NCBI RefSeq assembly: GCF_009870125.1
Contig: NC_046683.1
Location: 7,874,001-7,938,000 of the forward strand
Reading direction: 5' to 3'
Source of the DNA: Drosophila pseudoobscura
Taxonomy: Eukaryota; Arthropoda; Insecta; Diptera; Drosophilidae
DNA: 64,000 bases
Shown here piece after piece: positions 1-14,126 of this stretch (position 1 is the stretch's first letter; every line of letters begins with the position of its first letter). The position numbers were made by a program, and so were the translations under genes. Below the pieces are notes generated by a model. That model was not told where the DNA came from. It saw only the letters and a program-made list of their open reading frames with translations, and searched no databases.

Positions 1-13
1 CTGAGATACTTAC

Positions 14-3000
14 AGAATCCTTAATTGATTGCCCTCGGCGAAGAAGTGTTCCGGCAGATGCGACAATTTATTATCGTCCATATAGCTGGAAAGTGTGAAA
101 AGTGCGTTAAAAAAGCGGAAAACCAGAGACCAGAGAGAAAAAAGTTATTATTAAAAAGTAAACCGATGCGAGGCCATGGCCAATTGAAGTAAGTAGAAAA
201 ATACAAACAAAAAAGAAGAATACCAATGTTAAGTGCACATAAATAATAAGACTTAATTATGAGTTATTGTAGGGAGGAGTTGTGTTCGGAGGCTGGCTCT
301 GGATTCGGTTCCTGTTGAGGGAAGTACTCACAGGGTCCTCAGTGGGATGGCGGCCAGGCGATCAAGTGCATGCGAGGCAATCTCGCGGATTGAGCAGAAC
401 TTCAGGACTCTGAAAGAGAAAACACTCGACTGAATAAAACGTAATAAATATGAAATTCAATTGCAAAGTTCGCACAATGCGGGCGGCGGCTTAAAAGTTC
501 TAGACACAACTTTTGTCCGCCCCCGGTCCGGATGAGATGTGGAAAATAATGCTCTTTGTTTTTCGCGTGACATTGTTTTGGCCAAAAACTTGAGGCTCAT
601 TTGTATGTGCAAATACAGGGGGCTAACAAGAGATAATCCAGGGGTTAGACCGCAGACACATTCCGTCTTTATTAGGCGCGTGTTTTTGGGGCTGGAACTG
701 CGTTCGAATCAATTTGAAATTCAATTCCATTCAAAGTAGCCTTGATTGGGGAGCACTTAATGCTGTTTTGGCTTACTTTTAATTATTCGAGAATTCTCTT
801 CAATGGTTTCCAACTTGAAACAGTTTTTTGCCCAGGAATTTAAGAAGCCATGGACTCCCATCCAAGTGAATAGTAAAACCTACAAAGCTTACTCTGGGTC
901 TAAAATTACTTTTAATTACTCCACAAACATACTTTCCATGGAACTCCCACATATTCCTGGAGACAAAACAATTTGATTGTGTTTTTCTGACAATTTTTCT
1001 TCGGGCGTTGCACCCACACACATAGACAGATGTGATCCAGGACTTGGACTCGCCTGCAAAAAATTTAATTTATTCCAGAGACAAGTCCTGGCTGCAGGCT
1101 CCTATCAACAGGCTTTCCATCTGCGAATTCTCACACAATCGCCCTTACAGGAAGATGGATTTACGGGAAGGTTGTTATGGAATTGAATGGCTTGTTGACG
1201 ATGTCCTAGAAAGAGGAGTCCCAGACTTAAAAAAGGCAGCTGAGCAGAACGAGAGAAACTAAAATCCCAAAACTTTCCAAATGTTTCGTTGCCAATTAAC
1301 AAGAATATTTTAAAGTGATATTCTGCGAAAAGGGTAATATGACGAGTTTTGAGGATTTTTTGGCACAGAACAGGAAGCGTTCGATGCTCTTAATCCGCAC
1401 GAATTGTGGAGTCTGTTTCCCTGGGGTTTTACGCTTTAAACTCATGCCAAAATCAGTGTTAAATTGTAATTGATCCAGGAAGAACCGTACGGTGTCGTAA
1501 GTGGCAATTTAGTATAACATACTCGACTATATTTTTGTGGAGTAATTCCGAATCGGTGAGTGAGCTTAAAAGATGGCTGTTTATCCTGGCCATCCCCAGC
1601 GCCAATGGGAAAGAAAAGCCGGTGAATGAGATGGTCCAACATGTGGCTAGAATGTCCAATTTAAGCCGAGCCGGAGTGTTCTTTGGCCCAGTGACACATA
1701 AACTGCAACACGAGTCCACATGCCTTCTCCTGCATCTGTTCGCTGGTCCCTGGTCTGTGGCTATGCTTATCTCTGTGCTTGTCTGGCTGGTGCGTAATTT
1801 GTATGTAAGCCAGCATGTGATGGCTACCACTGATACTCGTCCTGCGACTACGACACCAGCGACGATGCCATCCGGAGACTGCTTAAAGGGACCATTAAGG
1901 ACACAGCATGGCGCTAATATTTGTTGCGGTCGAGACGGCTACTGCTTTGCCACTGCTTCAGGGTTTGCTTGCAAATTTGAACATCCCCCATAGCCCCCAT
2001 CCTACCAAAGCGAATGCAGCAGCAGCTTTTATTCCAGTTTTAATTAAGAACCACGAAGGGCATTGCTGCCTGGACAGATCGACTCAACTCTTCTACTACT
2101 TATTCAGGGAATTTCGTTATAATGAAATATTGAAGATGGTCAGGATTATTCTAAGAAAGGACTTACAAACTCTCCAGATTTGGCAGCAAACTGAAGAACG
2201 TCTCGTGAATGATTTCGAAATTGTTTCCTGTTAGATCCCTGCCAATGAAAATATATTTGAATACAAAAATTAGTATCTGTATAATATGCATATAATATAA
2301 TTCGGTCGGGTACTAGATTTGCGTCATACATGCAATGCCACAAAATGCAATTTAAAATAAAATTGTAAATATAATTGACAGTGCAAAAAACGTCATGAAA
2401 TTGAAATATATATTATAATAATATTTAATGCTGCCTCCTACTGCCTGCTCCTTTATATTAAATAGCTTTATGGCTTGTGATACTTTAATCTTCTCCAAAA
2501 CAGATAGCTTAACACAACTGTACTCACAGTGCTGCCAGATCGTGTTGCGGCAAGTGCATGGGCAGGGACGTCAGCATCTGGAAGCGGCAGAGTATCTCGT
2601 CACCGCGACAAGGACAGCTGAAGTTCTCGTTGCGCCACACTGCAAATATGGAGACAGAAAAAGACCAGACATCGTACAGTTAAGCGAGATGATGAGTCAA
2701 TGTCATTGCCATTGCCATTGCCATTAGGAAATCGCCGGACAAATATCGAATTTACATGGCGCCACTCATTTGCACGCCGTGATGGCTTTGACCCGCCGGT
2801 CGCGTCATTGGTACAGTGCACACTGGTCGGAGTTCCTTGGTATTTGATAAATATAGCACTCCAAATATTTGAGCAAAATTTCAAGTTCATTTGACCACGC
2901 CTACCCCAAATAGCCCAAATAGTGGTACGGTACTTACAGCACTCGCCGATCGGTATGTCGTCGTGCCGGCCGAAAGGCTGCTTTCGGTAAAGATGATCCC

Positions 3001-3420
3001 AGTAACGCGCATCCACCTCGTTCATGCAGTCCCACTCGTCGGATCCGTCATCGCAGTCGACTCTGCCGTCGCAGTTGGCGCGCTGCGGCACGCACTGCGC
3101 GGTCGCGTTGCAGTGGAAGTAGCCCGCCGGGCAGTGGTCGCCGGCGTCTGGTGCGAGTATTTCCGCTCCCGCTACGTCGCCAGAGCCCAGCGACGAGATC
3201 ACTGCCGACCCCCTCCCGGCAGATGAATCGTTCTTCCTTCCCGCCCCCGTTCCGACTCCCGTTCGTGTTCTGTCTTCTGTCGCGCTTTGGATAACGGTGA
3301 GCGAGGCTTTTGTTGCATCGGCTCTTAGTTCGGCTCCCACTTCGTCTGTCACTTCGGCTGCCACGATTGCTGCTGGAAGATGGAGCAGCAGGGAGAGCAC
3401 AATAACGATGGAGAGACGGC
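14..3420 (-). CDS. Lgr4: LDLa/leucine-rich-repeat relaxin-type GPCR, partial (Lgr4-like)
   Basis: This is the N-terminal ectodomain of a type C leucine-rich-repeat GPCR, a membrane receptor of the relaxin-receptor family. Four coding exons are visible: 2938-3420, 2528-2639, 332-409 and 14-85. All have GT/AG borders and matching phases. The first ends a hydrophobic signal-like stretch (SIVIVLSLLLHLPAAIVAA) and carries an LDLa module with six cysteines and the calcium-site signature DCDDGSDE. The second is a cysteine-containing LRR cap (NFSCPCRGDEILC). The third and fourth encode about 26 and 24 residues of LRR (for example YMDDNKLSHLPEHFF), each ending in phase 2. The 7TM part lies outside the window beyond base 1. 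The start codon lies in an exon upstream of 3420 that I could not fix. Family assignment is secure. Lgr4 rather than Lgr3 rests on the X-linked neighbours and is less sure. Confidence 0.72.
410..2527. other. intron of the Lgr4-like gene, no further exon seen
   Basis: The flanking exons join in frame (phase 2), and the joined protein reads as continuous leucine-rich repeats, so no exon needs to be missing. A 152-codon plus-strand open frame at 1535-1993 has no recognisable domain. Confidence 0.5.
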
Positions 3421-6400
3421 CTATGAAAGAGAAAAGAAACGATAAGCTAAGCGTTAATCATTCGGCACAGCCTTGAGCCCAGCCTGCCGCAATGATCGAT
3501 GATCTCTCATCACAGACCAGAGGATTACCCGACGGATTCAACCGTATCCATCCTCCCTTAGAGAGACTTTTCTCTAGCTTTTCATTCATGTTGGAAGTGA
3601 AATCCGCTAACCCAATTCAAAGAACTAATATTAATGATTCCGGGCAAACATCTGTTTCTAAGCCAAAAGCTATATATGAGTTTCATAAATTTCTTTAGCT
3701 AACGAGGCCGAAATATTTGTTTAACCGATTAAATGGGTTAATTAGCATCCGATTAGCTTTGCTCTGAGCAGAACACACCAGAACAAAACAGAACAGAAAA
3801 GAATGATGAGAGAGAGAGAGAGAGATCCGAACAGTTCCGATGTTCGTTGATGGTTCACGTGATAAAACCCGCAACACGCGCCTATCCAATGCCCAACGGC
3901 ACAGTGCCCCATACCCCCCCCTAGCCCCATTCTCCATGCCCCTAACGATGGCAGTGCATTTATCATTTTTAACGATTGCACTTAATGCGTCGCAATTTCA
4001 ACGAAGAGCCACAGCCAGTGCCCACAAGGAATCGGAATCGGAATCGATTGGAGGCAGAGAGCAAGGGTACGATATGGATATGGATATGGGATTTGGGGGC
4101 GTGGAACATTCGATATCTGAAGTTGAATATTGTAGATTGCAAATTGCAAATATGTAAAATGCGTAATAAAATTGTTTGTAATAAAAATTATGCACAGTAC
4201 ATTTGGGGCTCAATGGCGATGCAATGGTGCGTGAAATATCCCCGGATGGATGGCGGCCGCCCGCCTGGACACTTTTCGCGGCCCATTCCCGATTCCCCAT
4301 TCCAATGGCCATCGATAAGGCATCATCGCCATCAGCATGACTGGCTGATTTTCTGACGGACACGATGCCACGACAGCAAATGTGAATGCCACAACAGCGC
4401 AAAGGCAAAAATAATAATTATAATACGTAAGGGACCGGATCAGGTAAACAAATGAAAATCAAATTAAGTTCAGTCCAAAAAAACGAAATCGATGGCATTG
4501 CGGGCGAGTAAAAGATGAAAGATTAAATACCCAATGGAACTATTTCAGAAATGGCTTTTGAAATCAGTTCCCTGTAAATAAAGTATGAGAACTATAGCAG
4601 CGATTTCCTTAATCGATCAAATATCTTGTCTAATATTGAAACTTTCTTCAGGTATTGAATGGGATACAAAAGCATGGAATGTCCTATAATTACAAGAGAT
4701 GATATGTGATGTGACAATGCATAATGATAATGATAATGAAAAAAATACAATTTCCGGACATATGCCATGTCTTATCCAGATGAACAATATTCAGTGAAGG
4801 AGACCCGACCGTCTGGGGAGCAAGGAGTCCCTGGGGAGGGGCGATTGCATTACAGGTCATAACTCAATCGGAGGAGGAGATGGATACGAGGACAACGGAT
4901 TGCAATTACGAATGGAGAATGCAGAATGGAGAATGGATAAGGGCCCGACTGCGACTGCGACTGCGAATGAGACAAAGATGTAGATGTATATGGAGATACG
5001 AGACTACGGATGGAAGGATGACTCCATAAAAGTGTAATTAAGCGAGGCATCAGGCAGTCGCGGGCCCAGGGCAATGACAAGGACAACCGACAACGATATT
5101 GAGCATTTGACACGTGTTGCTAATGTGCCTGCCCGTCGCCCACAGTCGACAGCGCCAAAGGGTTAGGATGTTAGGATGCCACAGCAGCCATACACAAGCT
5201 GCATCCCCGTCGCATACCATGGTCCCATCATCCATCCGATCCGATCCCATGGCCGATGGCGATGGCATATCAACGTTTTGTCAACACATTTGCCGCAAAT
5301 TGAAATGTTTGATATGTGCGTCTTGGACTCGTCTCATGATTGATGAGCCATCTCAGACCATCCCTCCCGGTTGGCCTCCGGGGGGGGTGGCAGAGAGGCC
5401 TCCAGTTGCAGAGCAGAAGCAGGTGCTGTGCTCCAGGGTCGCAGGTGCATCGGAGATTCTAACAGAAAAGATACTTTCGTATTCTTGTAGCTCATAAATT
5501 CCAATAGCTGCCTGGCCACTCCTCCTCCTCCTCCGCCTCCTGCTTCCTCGCATAGCTTCCGTCATTCCAACCCATTCCCCGGCACCGGCCCCGACCCCGG
5601 TCCCGGTCCCATCCACCATCGACTGGGATTTGTTTATACAGCCTGACCCTCACCTTTCTTGGCATGCACACCCGCCTCCACCGAAGGCAAACGCACGGAA
5701 ATAGACTCTTGAGAAAGTTTTTACGCTTGGACAGGACAGGACAGAGGGCAGAGGAAGGAGAGCAGGCGCTGGACAGGTGGACAGGCTGGAAGGTGGAATG
5801 GAGTAGAGTGGTGCGGTGTGGTGTGGTGTAGCCTCTTCGTGGCAGTAATTAAAAGAAACGAAAACCTGATAGGAAGACGGCACAGAAATAGATGTGGCTT
5901 ATGCTTTACGGCTGCCTGCACTTTGATGTTTGACTTTTTTTGTTCGCTTTTGTGTCCTCCTGGAAGCACTTTCAAAGTAGATTGAGTTGAGGTTCATGAT
6001 ATGAATAGAAAGATATTCCCCGGGATTCCACAAGAAAATATCTAAAACCTTAAATTGCAGTGCGCTAAGTCGTCTGATTTCCCATTCCCACGTTTAAGAA
6101 ATCTATTTGAAAAACTTGATTTCCATTAGAAGAATCAGTCAATCATTTGTCAAACAGAAAAGAAAGACGCCTACATATGGCTGTAGATCGATCGTTGCTA
6201 TGGCAGATATATAATATAGAGAACCGATCTTGGCATTGGTTTCCATTCACATACTTTGTAGCCATATAATTTTGGGTGCTTTGAAGAGTGGTAGGTGCTT
6301 CATGGGAGCCCCTGCAATCGTATCTGGACTGCTGACTCAGATGCGAATCATTTGTGGTCTCTAGGGATGCCGCCCCCGCGTAACCTCTTCTATGTTACAA

Positions 6401-9400
6401 ATAAAACTGTCGGTACTGTGATTTACTGGACCAGCACAAAAAAGAAACAATGCGTACAGCTTTCCATCATATTAAACAGTTCTTGAATGGACTGGGGATC
6501 AAGTGGATTCCTGTACTAAGTACAACTGAGAAATTCCAAAAGTTTTATTCACTCACGGGGCTGTTTAGATTGGAACTCAACTCTGACGGAGTCTACGCCC
6601 ATTCGGTGGCAGTGCGAGTGCGAGGGCAGATGGAATTTTTATACCCTCGAATTGGGCAACAGACACAGAACAAAACTTTTTCTGGCCAAGAAGAACTAAG
6701 TTATAAACAAGATTCCGACTGGGCGGGCCACGGCCCCAATCAACAGGCAGCACAGAAAAACAAAATACAAAAACAAAAAAAAAGGCAGGCAAATGATAAA
6801 CACAAATATTTCTAGGGAGAGATGTGGAGATGCCTCTCCAAGTGCTCATCGGCATTCTAATAGCCGTTCCCATTCTTGCAAAGTTCTATATATACAATCG
6901 ATCCTATATATATATCGTAAGTACTTCTTATATAGTGAAAATCTCTGACGAGAGCATTCGGCCAAATGGCCCACCGAAGCAACCAACGATTCCTGTTCCC
7001 GGATCTTAATCCCCATCCGATTGATCCATTGAACCACTCAAGAGGCCTGTTCTGGCCCGTCTGCACATGCCAATGGGTTAATTGTTAACCCATTAAGGCG
7101 GCAATGCAAATCGAAATGGGGGCTACCGGCTGCCACATGTGCATCTGTTTGCTTCGCCATTCTTCCAAATTTAATTACTTCATGAGTATTAATCATCCAC
7201 ATCCACATCTCACTCTCTTCAAGCTCTTCAATTACTATGAACGAGTGGGGCTTAGGATCGATCCAACTCAGTAATCTTTGAGGGGGGGGTGGAGGTGGAG
7301 GTGGAGGTGGTGGAGTTCATGTCAATAGTTTGGTTGTTTGAACTGCCGCTGACAGCACAAAAACAATACAGCAAGAACACACAAATGAATATAAATGTGA
7401 TGGCAAAATGGTTAATGTCGGGATTGGAGCTGCTGCTCATGGGTCAGAGGTCACGCGAGACACACACACACACACATACACTCAGACACCAGACAGACAC
7501 ACAGTGGCCCTGCCGAAATTAAGCGGTTTCTAGGCCGATTTGCCTTATTGGTTCTATTTGCTTGGGACTTCCTTTTTTTTATCTCAGTTAGTTGCTCCTC
7601 TTAGCCTGTATCCTGGCTCTTTGCGTTTGCGTTTCAATCAACGAATTACGCCTGTCATTTTTCATTTTTTCACTTGGCAGCAGGGTCAGGGGTCACGCAA
7701 ACACACACACGTACCGCACCGTACATGGGCTTGTATGTAAATACCGATGTTCTATCTTCCAACCCAACATTCTTGCAAGCCAAAGCCCCAGAACCGAATG
7801 TGTCCCTTTTCCAGCTGCTTTCACTCGAGTGAAAAAACCCATCAAGAATGATATCCGACTAAGAGATACCCCTCTACTTGGTGAGACCTGTTCAGTGCCT
7901 AATGGCGAGAAGTTTGAATGAATCGAATGCCTATAGCTTCACGGAGTTCCATATCTTTAAACCTGTGGCATGCCATTCCCTTTGGCCTTCTGCAATGCGT
8001 ACTGGGTATAAAAAATTCTCTGCCAAATGTTAATTAGATGTACCGCCGGGTCTGGCATTGACGTACGAATAAGCCACTGAGGATGGGATCGCCTGTCTTC
8101 CTGCTCTCCCTATGGGGTTCAATACGAGTCGTGTCCTTATTGGAAACTTTTTCGATGGGTCTTAGATGAAAGCGAAATACATGATTAAAGTTCGGGGCAA
8201 ACTTTTGGAAAGCCATTAACGTAGGGAATAGTATTTCCTTAGAACTGAATTTGAAGCTGGTTCCTTGAAGGCGGCGACTAATTTTTCTTCCTTATGAATG
8301 GGTGAAACGCTCTGATTGATGAAATCAATCAGCCACTGATTGACAAAAAGTATTGCAAAGCATAATACCTATTTCCCAAATGGTTCTTTAAGATTCGCCA
8401 CATCTTTTCGTATGTGTGAAACATAAATGAGGCACTGCCACAAATTCATGTTTGATGTTTTTGGTATTGTTTTTGTTTCTTTGAAGTTGAAATCCTGTCT
8501 CACGTCATTAGCGAGGAGGAATGGTGGATTGAGGCCTGGATCTCTGGGGAGTCAATACCCATTACGCGCCCTCAATCATAGGCAGAGCAATTGCCCAGCC
8601 CCACACTAGTGCTCGTTCGTTGGGGTTTCCTTGGTTTTGGCAATCACTCAGTGGTCCTGCAACTCCAGTCTTTGATGGCTAAGATGTCCATTTGGAAGAA
8701 GGACCTACTATCCATCTAGCTGTCTATCCTCCCATACGATACGTATCACTTCCGCCTTGTGGTGTGGGAGTGGTCTAATGATGCATAACCTTTTCGAGAT
8801 TGCCATTGCCGGACAGCCGGACAGCCTGACAGTCTCCATGGACAATTCAATTATGAGAAGTTTCACATTTCCTCGAAAATAAAATAAAATTATATGGATT
8901 ACTTGATCAACTTAAAAGCTCACTCTGTCCCCGAGCAGCCTGCAACCTGATATTCGAGAGTCGAGCCTCCTTGCGGGCATCGATTAGCGTTGGTCTGGAC
9001 AATGATGTGCTGGATGATGGGTATGGTGGGGATGCTGTGGATTACTCAGGGCTGCTGAAATTGTAGAACATTTCCCCCTTAAATGTAATGATTGTCCCGC
9101 ATTCAAATTACCAGCAGCCCATACTCGTTTAAGGGGGACTCCATCCGAATCGAATGGGCACTTTCTTGGGACCCTTGAAGAGGGTGTTCTCCAAACCCAA
9201 ACCCAAACCCAAACACATACTTACATATGTATGTGCATATTTCATACGAGTCCTCGAACTATGCCGCGGGCGACATATTCTTAAGTGGAAAATCGGTTGC
9301 CCGGTTTCCTTTCACATTTCCCCCAATCCCCTGCCGTCCCCGCCATTGATAGTGTGTCTGTATGGGCAGAGGTGGCCAACGCACATATTTTGAGGGCGCT

Positions 9401-12100
9401 CCTTGTCTGAGTTACAATTTGTTTTTTCCGGTTTTTCTTTGGCATTTTTTCCGCCACAATTACCAACGATTTTCACGCTTGCGTCTCGGACTAGAGACCG
9501 CTTTAGTATTTGCAGACGAAAAATTGGGGAATCATGATGGGTTTTCTGCGTTAGATGATGTCTCTTGCGTCATTACGCTTTTTCACGTTTTCATGTTTTG
9601 TGGCCGGCGACCAATCGTCGTGTTAAACTGGACCTTAGCTTGGATTTTGTTGTCGCCTTTTTATACTATCAGGGGGTACAGGTACAGGGGTATGGTAATA
9701 TGTCAGAGCTAGAAGGATCCCAGCTTGAAGGATATTCTTGATATAGCCATGTCCGTCCGCTTGTCCATCGCCTAGTTATCAAAGGCCATAAAATCTATAA
9801 AGCAGAATTCAAAAGAATTATCCCATCCATCAGATCTTGGAGAATATGGTTGCTATCGGATCATTATAGAGAGAATAAAGGAATAATTTTACTGTGGCTG
9901 TCTCCCCTGCCTCAATGTCACTCTCTGCTTCTGTCCTCTCTTTCACACAGAGTAGCTTAGCAGTAAATGGCTAGCTCTTATATGTATGTATGTATACTGA
10001 AGCGGATGATCGGTTATTATAGTGTCGCAGTACGTGTGCCGCGATTCCAAACGTTTTTACTGATTTTTTGTAATTTTTTGGCAAATGCTTGGCCGATATT
10101 CAGCAGATATTTGGATTTACGAAAACACTGAAATGACTTATTTAAAGTATATTAATTTTTAAAAGTTGAAACAATTATTCAAAAGTCAAACTATCCAAAA
10201 TTGTTCCTCATACATATAAGATCTCATTAGATCTTTTTTAGGATCTGCACATATAATACTTTAATGATTAAACACAAAAAAACCTTAATATGGGCATATA
10301 TATTTTTTGCAAATTGGACATATAACTCATATATTTCATTAAGACACACATTTGTAAGCATTTGTTAGCTTTTTGGAGGAACAGGAACACCTCTTACTAC
10401 CTAACAAATATAATAATAATTGCTCTTACCCCCGTGTGCGTATCCTATAATTCCAACAAATAGAATTTCCTTGCACGAAATTAAATTCCACTTGAGAAAC
10501 TCAATCGAATAATTGACACATTCCCTGTATCTTCCCTTAATCTCCCCCATATTTCCACTGAAGCAATCGTTTCCAGGGAGAAGAGGACTTGGAGACAAAT
10601 GTAATCCCCATTCCCCAAGCCATAAAAGGTATCCATTGGCGACTGATGGCCAGTGGCAGGGGATTTGGCTAAGCCTGTCGAACTGGCAACCACTAATAAC
10701 AGAACTTTTTTGGCAGTTCCAGTCCCACATACCACATCTACATGGCTCCAAGGCCGCGCCGCTGACCACCGAAACCGCAGAGAGGGCGCACCACTCGAAC
10801 CACTAGAGCCATTCAAACCACACCAAAAACCACCCATCCAGCAGTCCACCATCGATGATAGCCCACCTCGGACCCCAAAGAGGGGCTCACCCTTACCCAT
10901 GCTCCTCAGCCATTGGCGAATTCATTCAAGCTCATAAATCTAAACGGCACCACGCACTTACTCTTAATGACATTTTATTACAAAAATGTACCACAACCAG
11001 AGGGAAAGAGATATCCACTATGTGGAGACCTATGAGAAGGGGAGAGATAGAGACACGGAGTTGGGGAAAGTCTCTTCCTATATAGCATCCATGGGGTGCA
11101 GGGGGTCGTTTGTTTCATTTAATAACTTAAATTAATATGCAAATTGAAGGAACAAAAATTTTTAATTGAAACTCGGTTATGTACTTGTTTTGAAGAGGGT
11201 TCCATGAATATCTCCAGTATAAAATATGTATATCCATTGAAATATATTGGGTGGACTATGAAATTGATTATTGTAAACCATTTTCCACATTTCACACAAT
11301 TTCCAAATAGTTTTCATTTCGTTTCTTTTTTTGGTTTTTGGTCTTAAATTTGTATGTCAATGGAGATCACAGATTTCATTCTTTATATAGGAATGCATCT
11401 TCCAATGTTTCCCTCATACGTCGCACATATGTATGTATGTATTATCTATTAATAAATCTCTTTATTATACTCCCATAAGAACTCCCAATTTAAACCATCG
11501 TTCTATTCATCTCAAATTGTATACTCTTTCAGCCTATTATTATCTTAATGATATCATTCCACTCCAAACTTAAGTAAATAATACAATCACACTCTATTCA
11601 GGAAATATATCAGCGAGTAACGAGTATCTGTATCTTCCCTCGCAAAGAGATCTACTGAATTGTCCACATATGGCCAATATCTTGGCCAGCTATGGTCTGT
11701 CTGGGGCGGCGCACTTGTTATTCTCGAAACATTGTAAATAAAGTAGATAAAAAATATACACCCGTTCACATCCCATATCAAGATATCTTATGGCCCCTAC
11801 GAATAAACAATTGCATTGTGATAAATAAACGATTATCAAGAAAAATCAAAACCGAAAAAAAAACGGGGAAATTGAAAATAAAAATGGGAATTGTTTATTG
11901 GTCCAAGACGTACGCATGATCCCGATTGACAGTGGCATCATTATCATCATTCCCGTCACAATATCTCTCTGGGGAGTTCTCGTCATCGTCGCGGGATTGT
12001 TGCCTATTTTCCTTCCGAATCGGGCCATAAACAATTTTCTAAGATTTCGTTTTTATATTTAGATTAAAACTGCAATCGCCACAAACACTGAAACTACAAC
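3421..12100. other. long non-coding stretch, probably first intron(s) of the Lgr4-like gene
   Basis: No convincing gene is seen. The stretch contains simple repeats: a GA run near 3806-3826, a GGT/GGA run at 7277-7316, a CA run near 7460 and an AAACCC-type run near 9195. A minus-strand frame ends at a good splice donor (exon end 10430, phase 1). It would fit the phase of the 3420 acceptor and could be an upstream exon of the receptor, but this is a guess. Confidence 0.4.
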
Positions 12101-12600
12101 GAGGGGGGGGAACGGGGGACCCACCACACTGACAAAAAAAAAACACAAAAAACTTTCGACTTTTATTTCGATGCACTTCGAATTGAGATCGTCGCGAGAT
12201 CGGTTTCGGTTGCGAATTTATGCTGGGATCTCATAGATCCTCTTGGCGCCACTCCGTCAATCGGCGGACACTGTCGGACTCGACTCTCGGTGTGCGATGA
12301 GCGGTGTGCGTTCGCTGCCAACGATAACAAACAACTGAAGGCGAATCGAATGTGGAGCCGAACGCTTGCAACATGTGGCATGCGGCATTTGGCTCCCCTG
12401 GTGGCCCCGCTGCGTCCCGCCTCGTCCCGCCCCACACCGAACCCCAAGCCCACTCATTCACCAAAACGGCTGGCCAATCTATGAATGAATCGACAAAAAG
12501 CTCACCAGCATCGCCTCCCACCCGGTACTGCCATTCAAGTTCAAGGTGAAAAGCCCACGCCGCAAAGCTCTCCGCAAAAGCTCAGGAATGGAACGTGTTT
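12100..12600 (-). promoter_or_regulatory. possible minus-strand promoter and 5' leader
   Basis: The GC-rich block around 12180-12460 passes into an A/T-rich leader on the minus strand, as in Drosophila first exons. It could be the transcription start of the Lgr4-like gene. No TATA box or clear initiator was fixed. Confidence 0.2.
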
Positions 12601-13088
12601 CTGCTTACCGTTACGCGAGTGTTTGATAATTCATGTGGAAATTCCATAGTTCGAACCCCTGCGGATCCAAATGCCACCAAAGATGACGCTTCTCGAACAG
12701 GGAGGGGACTCGATTACCGGGTCGGATTGATACTACGAAAAGTACATTACATTCCCATTAGTAAAGGAAGAATCTTTTTGAACTTCATATGGTTTAGTTT
12801 TTTGCTTGGATTGCACCCCAGGGCTTCCTGTTAGTCCGAAAAGAATGATACTTTACAGATCTAGTAGGGACTTAACACGAGATCCGGAAAGCAAGGCCCT
12901 TATTTGAACTAAGCAGGCGAGGATTCTACATATCCCTCACTTTCACAGGTTCGAATCAGTCTATATAATTTCATTGAACATTGAATTATATCTAAGCTGT
13001 GCCTGTCATTGTTTGTTGAGTCTGAAAATTCCCCTAAAAATCTCAATCTCAGTCTTACTTTCAATCGTAGTGAAGCTCTTCTGTAACA

Positions 13089-13685
13089 ATGGCTACAGGA
13101 CGTCAGGAAGTTCCAACCGTCAAGTGCATAATAGTCGGCAATGAGGGATGCGGAAAGAGTTCCTTCATCCAGCGTCACTTGACCGGCCAGTTCATGCAGC
13201 AGTATATGCCCACATTCGGGATCACGGTGATCAAACTTATATTCCAAACAACTCGCGGACCAATCTGCTTCGAGATGTGGGAGGGAGGGAAGGCCGAGTA
13301 CGTGCGATCCGAGGGTCCGAATCCATTTTTCAAGAAGGTCCAGTGCGCCATCGTAATGTTCGACGTCAGCCTGAAGGACCCCGCCAAGAACTTTGCAGCA
13401 TTCCGCGCCATGACTGAGAGGGTCTCGCCAGACGTGCTTAAATACGTTTGTGGCAACAAGGCGGATGTGAAGCTGAGCAAGCCCAACAATCGCCGGAAGA
13501 AGATCTACCGCTGTACAAAGATGTCTGTTAAGACCGACGTGAACACTCTGGTGCCCTTTCAGCACCTCGCGCGCAGAATTTTCAAAGACAGCTCGCTTCA
13601 GCTCATGTCCCGGACTACAATGCTGCCGGCACCAGTGGAGCACATTTTCGAGGAGACAGAGGTAGAAGAAGGCGAAGACCATTAA
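13089..13685 (+). CDS. Ran-like small GTPase paralog, copy 1
   Basis: This is a single-exon 198-residue protein that aligns along its length with the nuclear-transport GTPase Ran. The P-loop GNEGCGKS (17-24), the switch I threonine T42 and the guanine-specificity motif GNKAD (122-126) are intact. Switch II is not: Ran's DTAGQ at 65-69 is EGGKA here, so the magnesium-contacting aspartate and the catalytic glutamine (A69) are both changed. The SAK motif reads SVK. The tail is acidic, as in Ran (EETEVEEGEDH). The start follows a plausible context (aacaATGG), and an AATAAA lies at 14015. Copy 2 at 19986-20627 is inverted and converges on this one. Lack of introns and divergence from Ran suggest an old retrocopy lineage, perhaps germline-specific. 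Whether it cycles GTP cannot be told. Confidence 0.9.
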   Translation: MATGRQEVPTVKCIIVGNEGCGKSSFIQRHLTGQFMQQYMPTFGITVIKLIFQTTRGPICFEMWEGGKAEYVRSEGPNPFFKKVQCAIVMFDVSLKDPAKNFAAFRAMTERVSPDVLKYVCGNKADVKLSKPNNRRKKIYRCTKMSVKTDVNTLVPFQHLARRIFKDSSLQLMSRTTMLPAPVEHIFEETEVEEGEDH

Positions 13686-14126
13686 GATCATACACCTATA
13701 CACAGATACCCAAGACAGAGAGCGTGTGTGTGTGTGTGCGTGCGAATCATCAGACAACAGAAGTACACTATCAAAGGGTAGGTGCCTCATTTCCGATTTG
13801 ATTCCCATTTAAATAGATACCTCTCCTTTCAGGCCAGTGCGGGGCCCAGTGATTCAATAGTTCTGCCTTTGAACTTTCGACCAATGACTCCCCTTGTGCC
13901 ACGAGATGTGGCAACATAAAAAGACTTCACATCGGAACAGGCCCAGCAACTCAAGAGGATCGTATCTTTCATAAATAACTTACTATAATTAATCATAATT
14001 TAATTAACAATAACAATAAAAACCACTTGAGAACATGAACGAAAACAAAAAAAAAGACATACATTTCGAAAAATCACTAGAGAAAAGCCACGCCTCCTGC
14101 TCCTCCTCCTCCTTTTCGTCCTCCTC
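13686..14126. other. convergent intergenic region with poly(A) signal
   Basis: This holds the 3' side of Ran-like copy 1 with a TG/GC microsatellite near 13722-13742 and AATAAA at 14015-14020. It is also the 3' flank of the minus-strand proline-rich gene. Confidence 0.5.

Noticed and set aside
1535-1993. 152-codon plus-strand frame inside the Lgr4-like intron
   Set aside because: No recognisable domain, no good start context, and no splice partners.
10401-10769. Minus-strand frame ending at a good donor (10430, phase 1), a possible first exon of the Lgr4-like gene
   Set aside because: The phase fits the 3420 acceptor, but nothing else links the two exons, so it was kept out of the gene model.
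12940-12960. GGTTCGAATC resembling a tRNA B box
   Set aside because: No A box at the right distance and no cloverleaf could be drawn.
12909-13808. 299-codon minus-strand frame opposite Ran-like copy 1
   Set aside because: It is the antisense of a conserved GTPase gene, and its own sequence has no domain.
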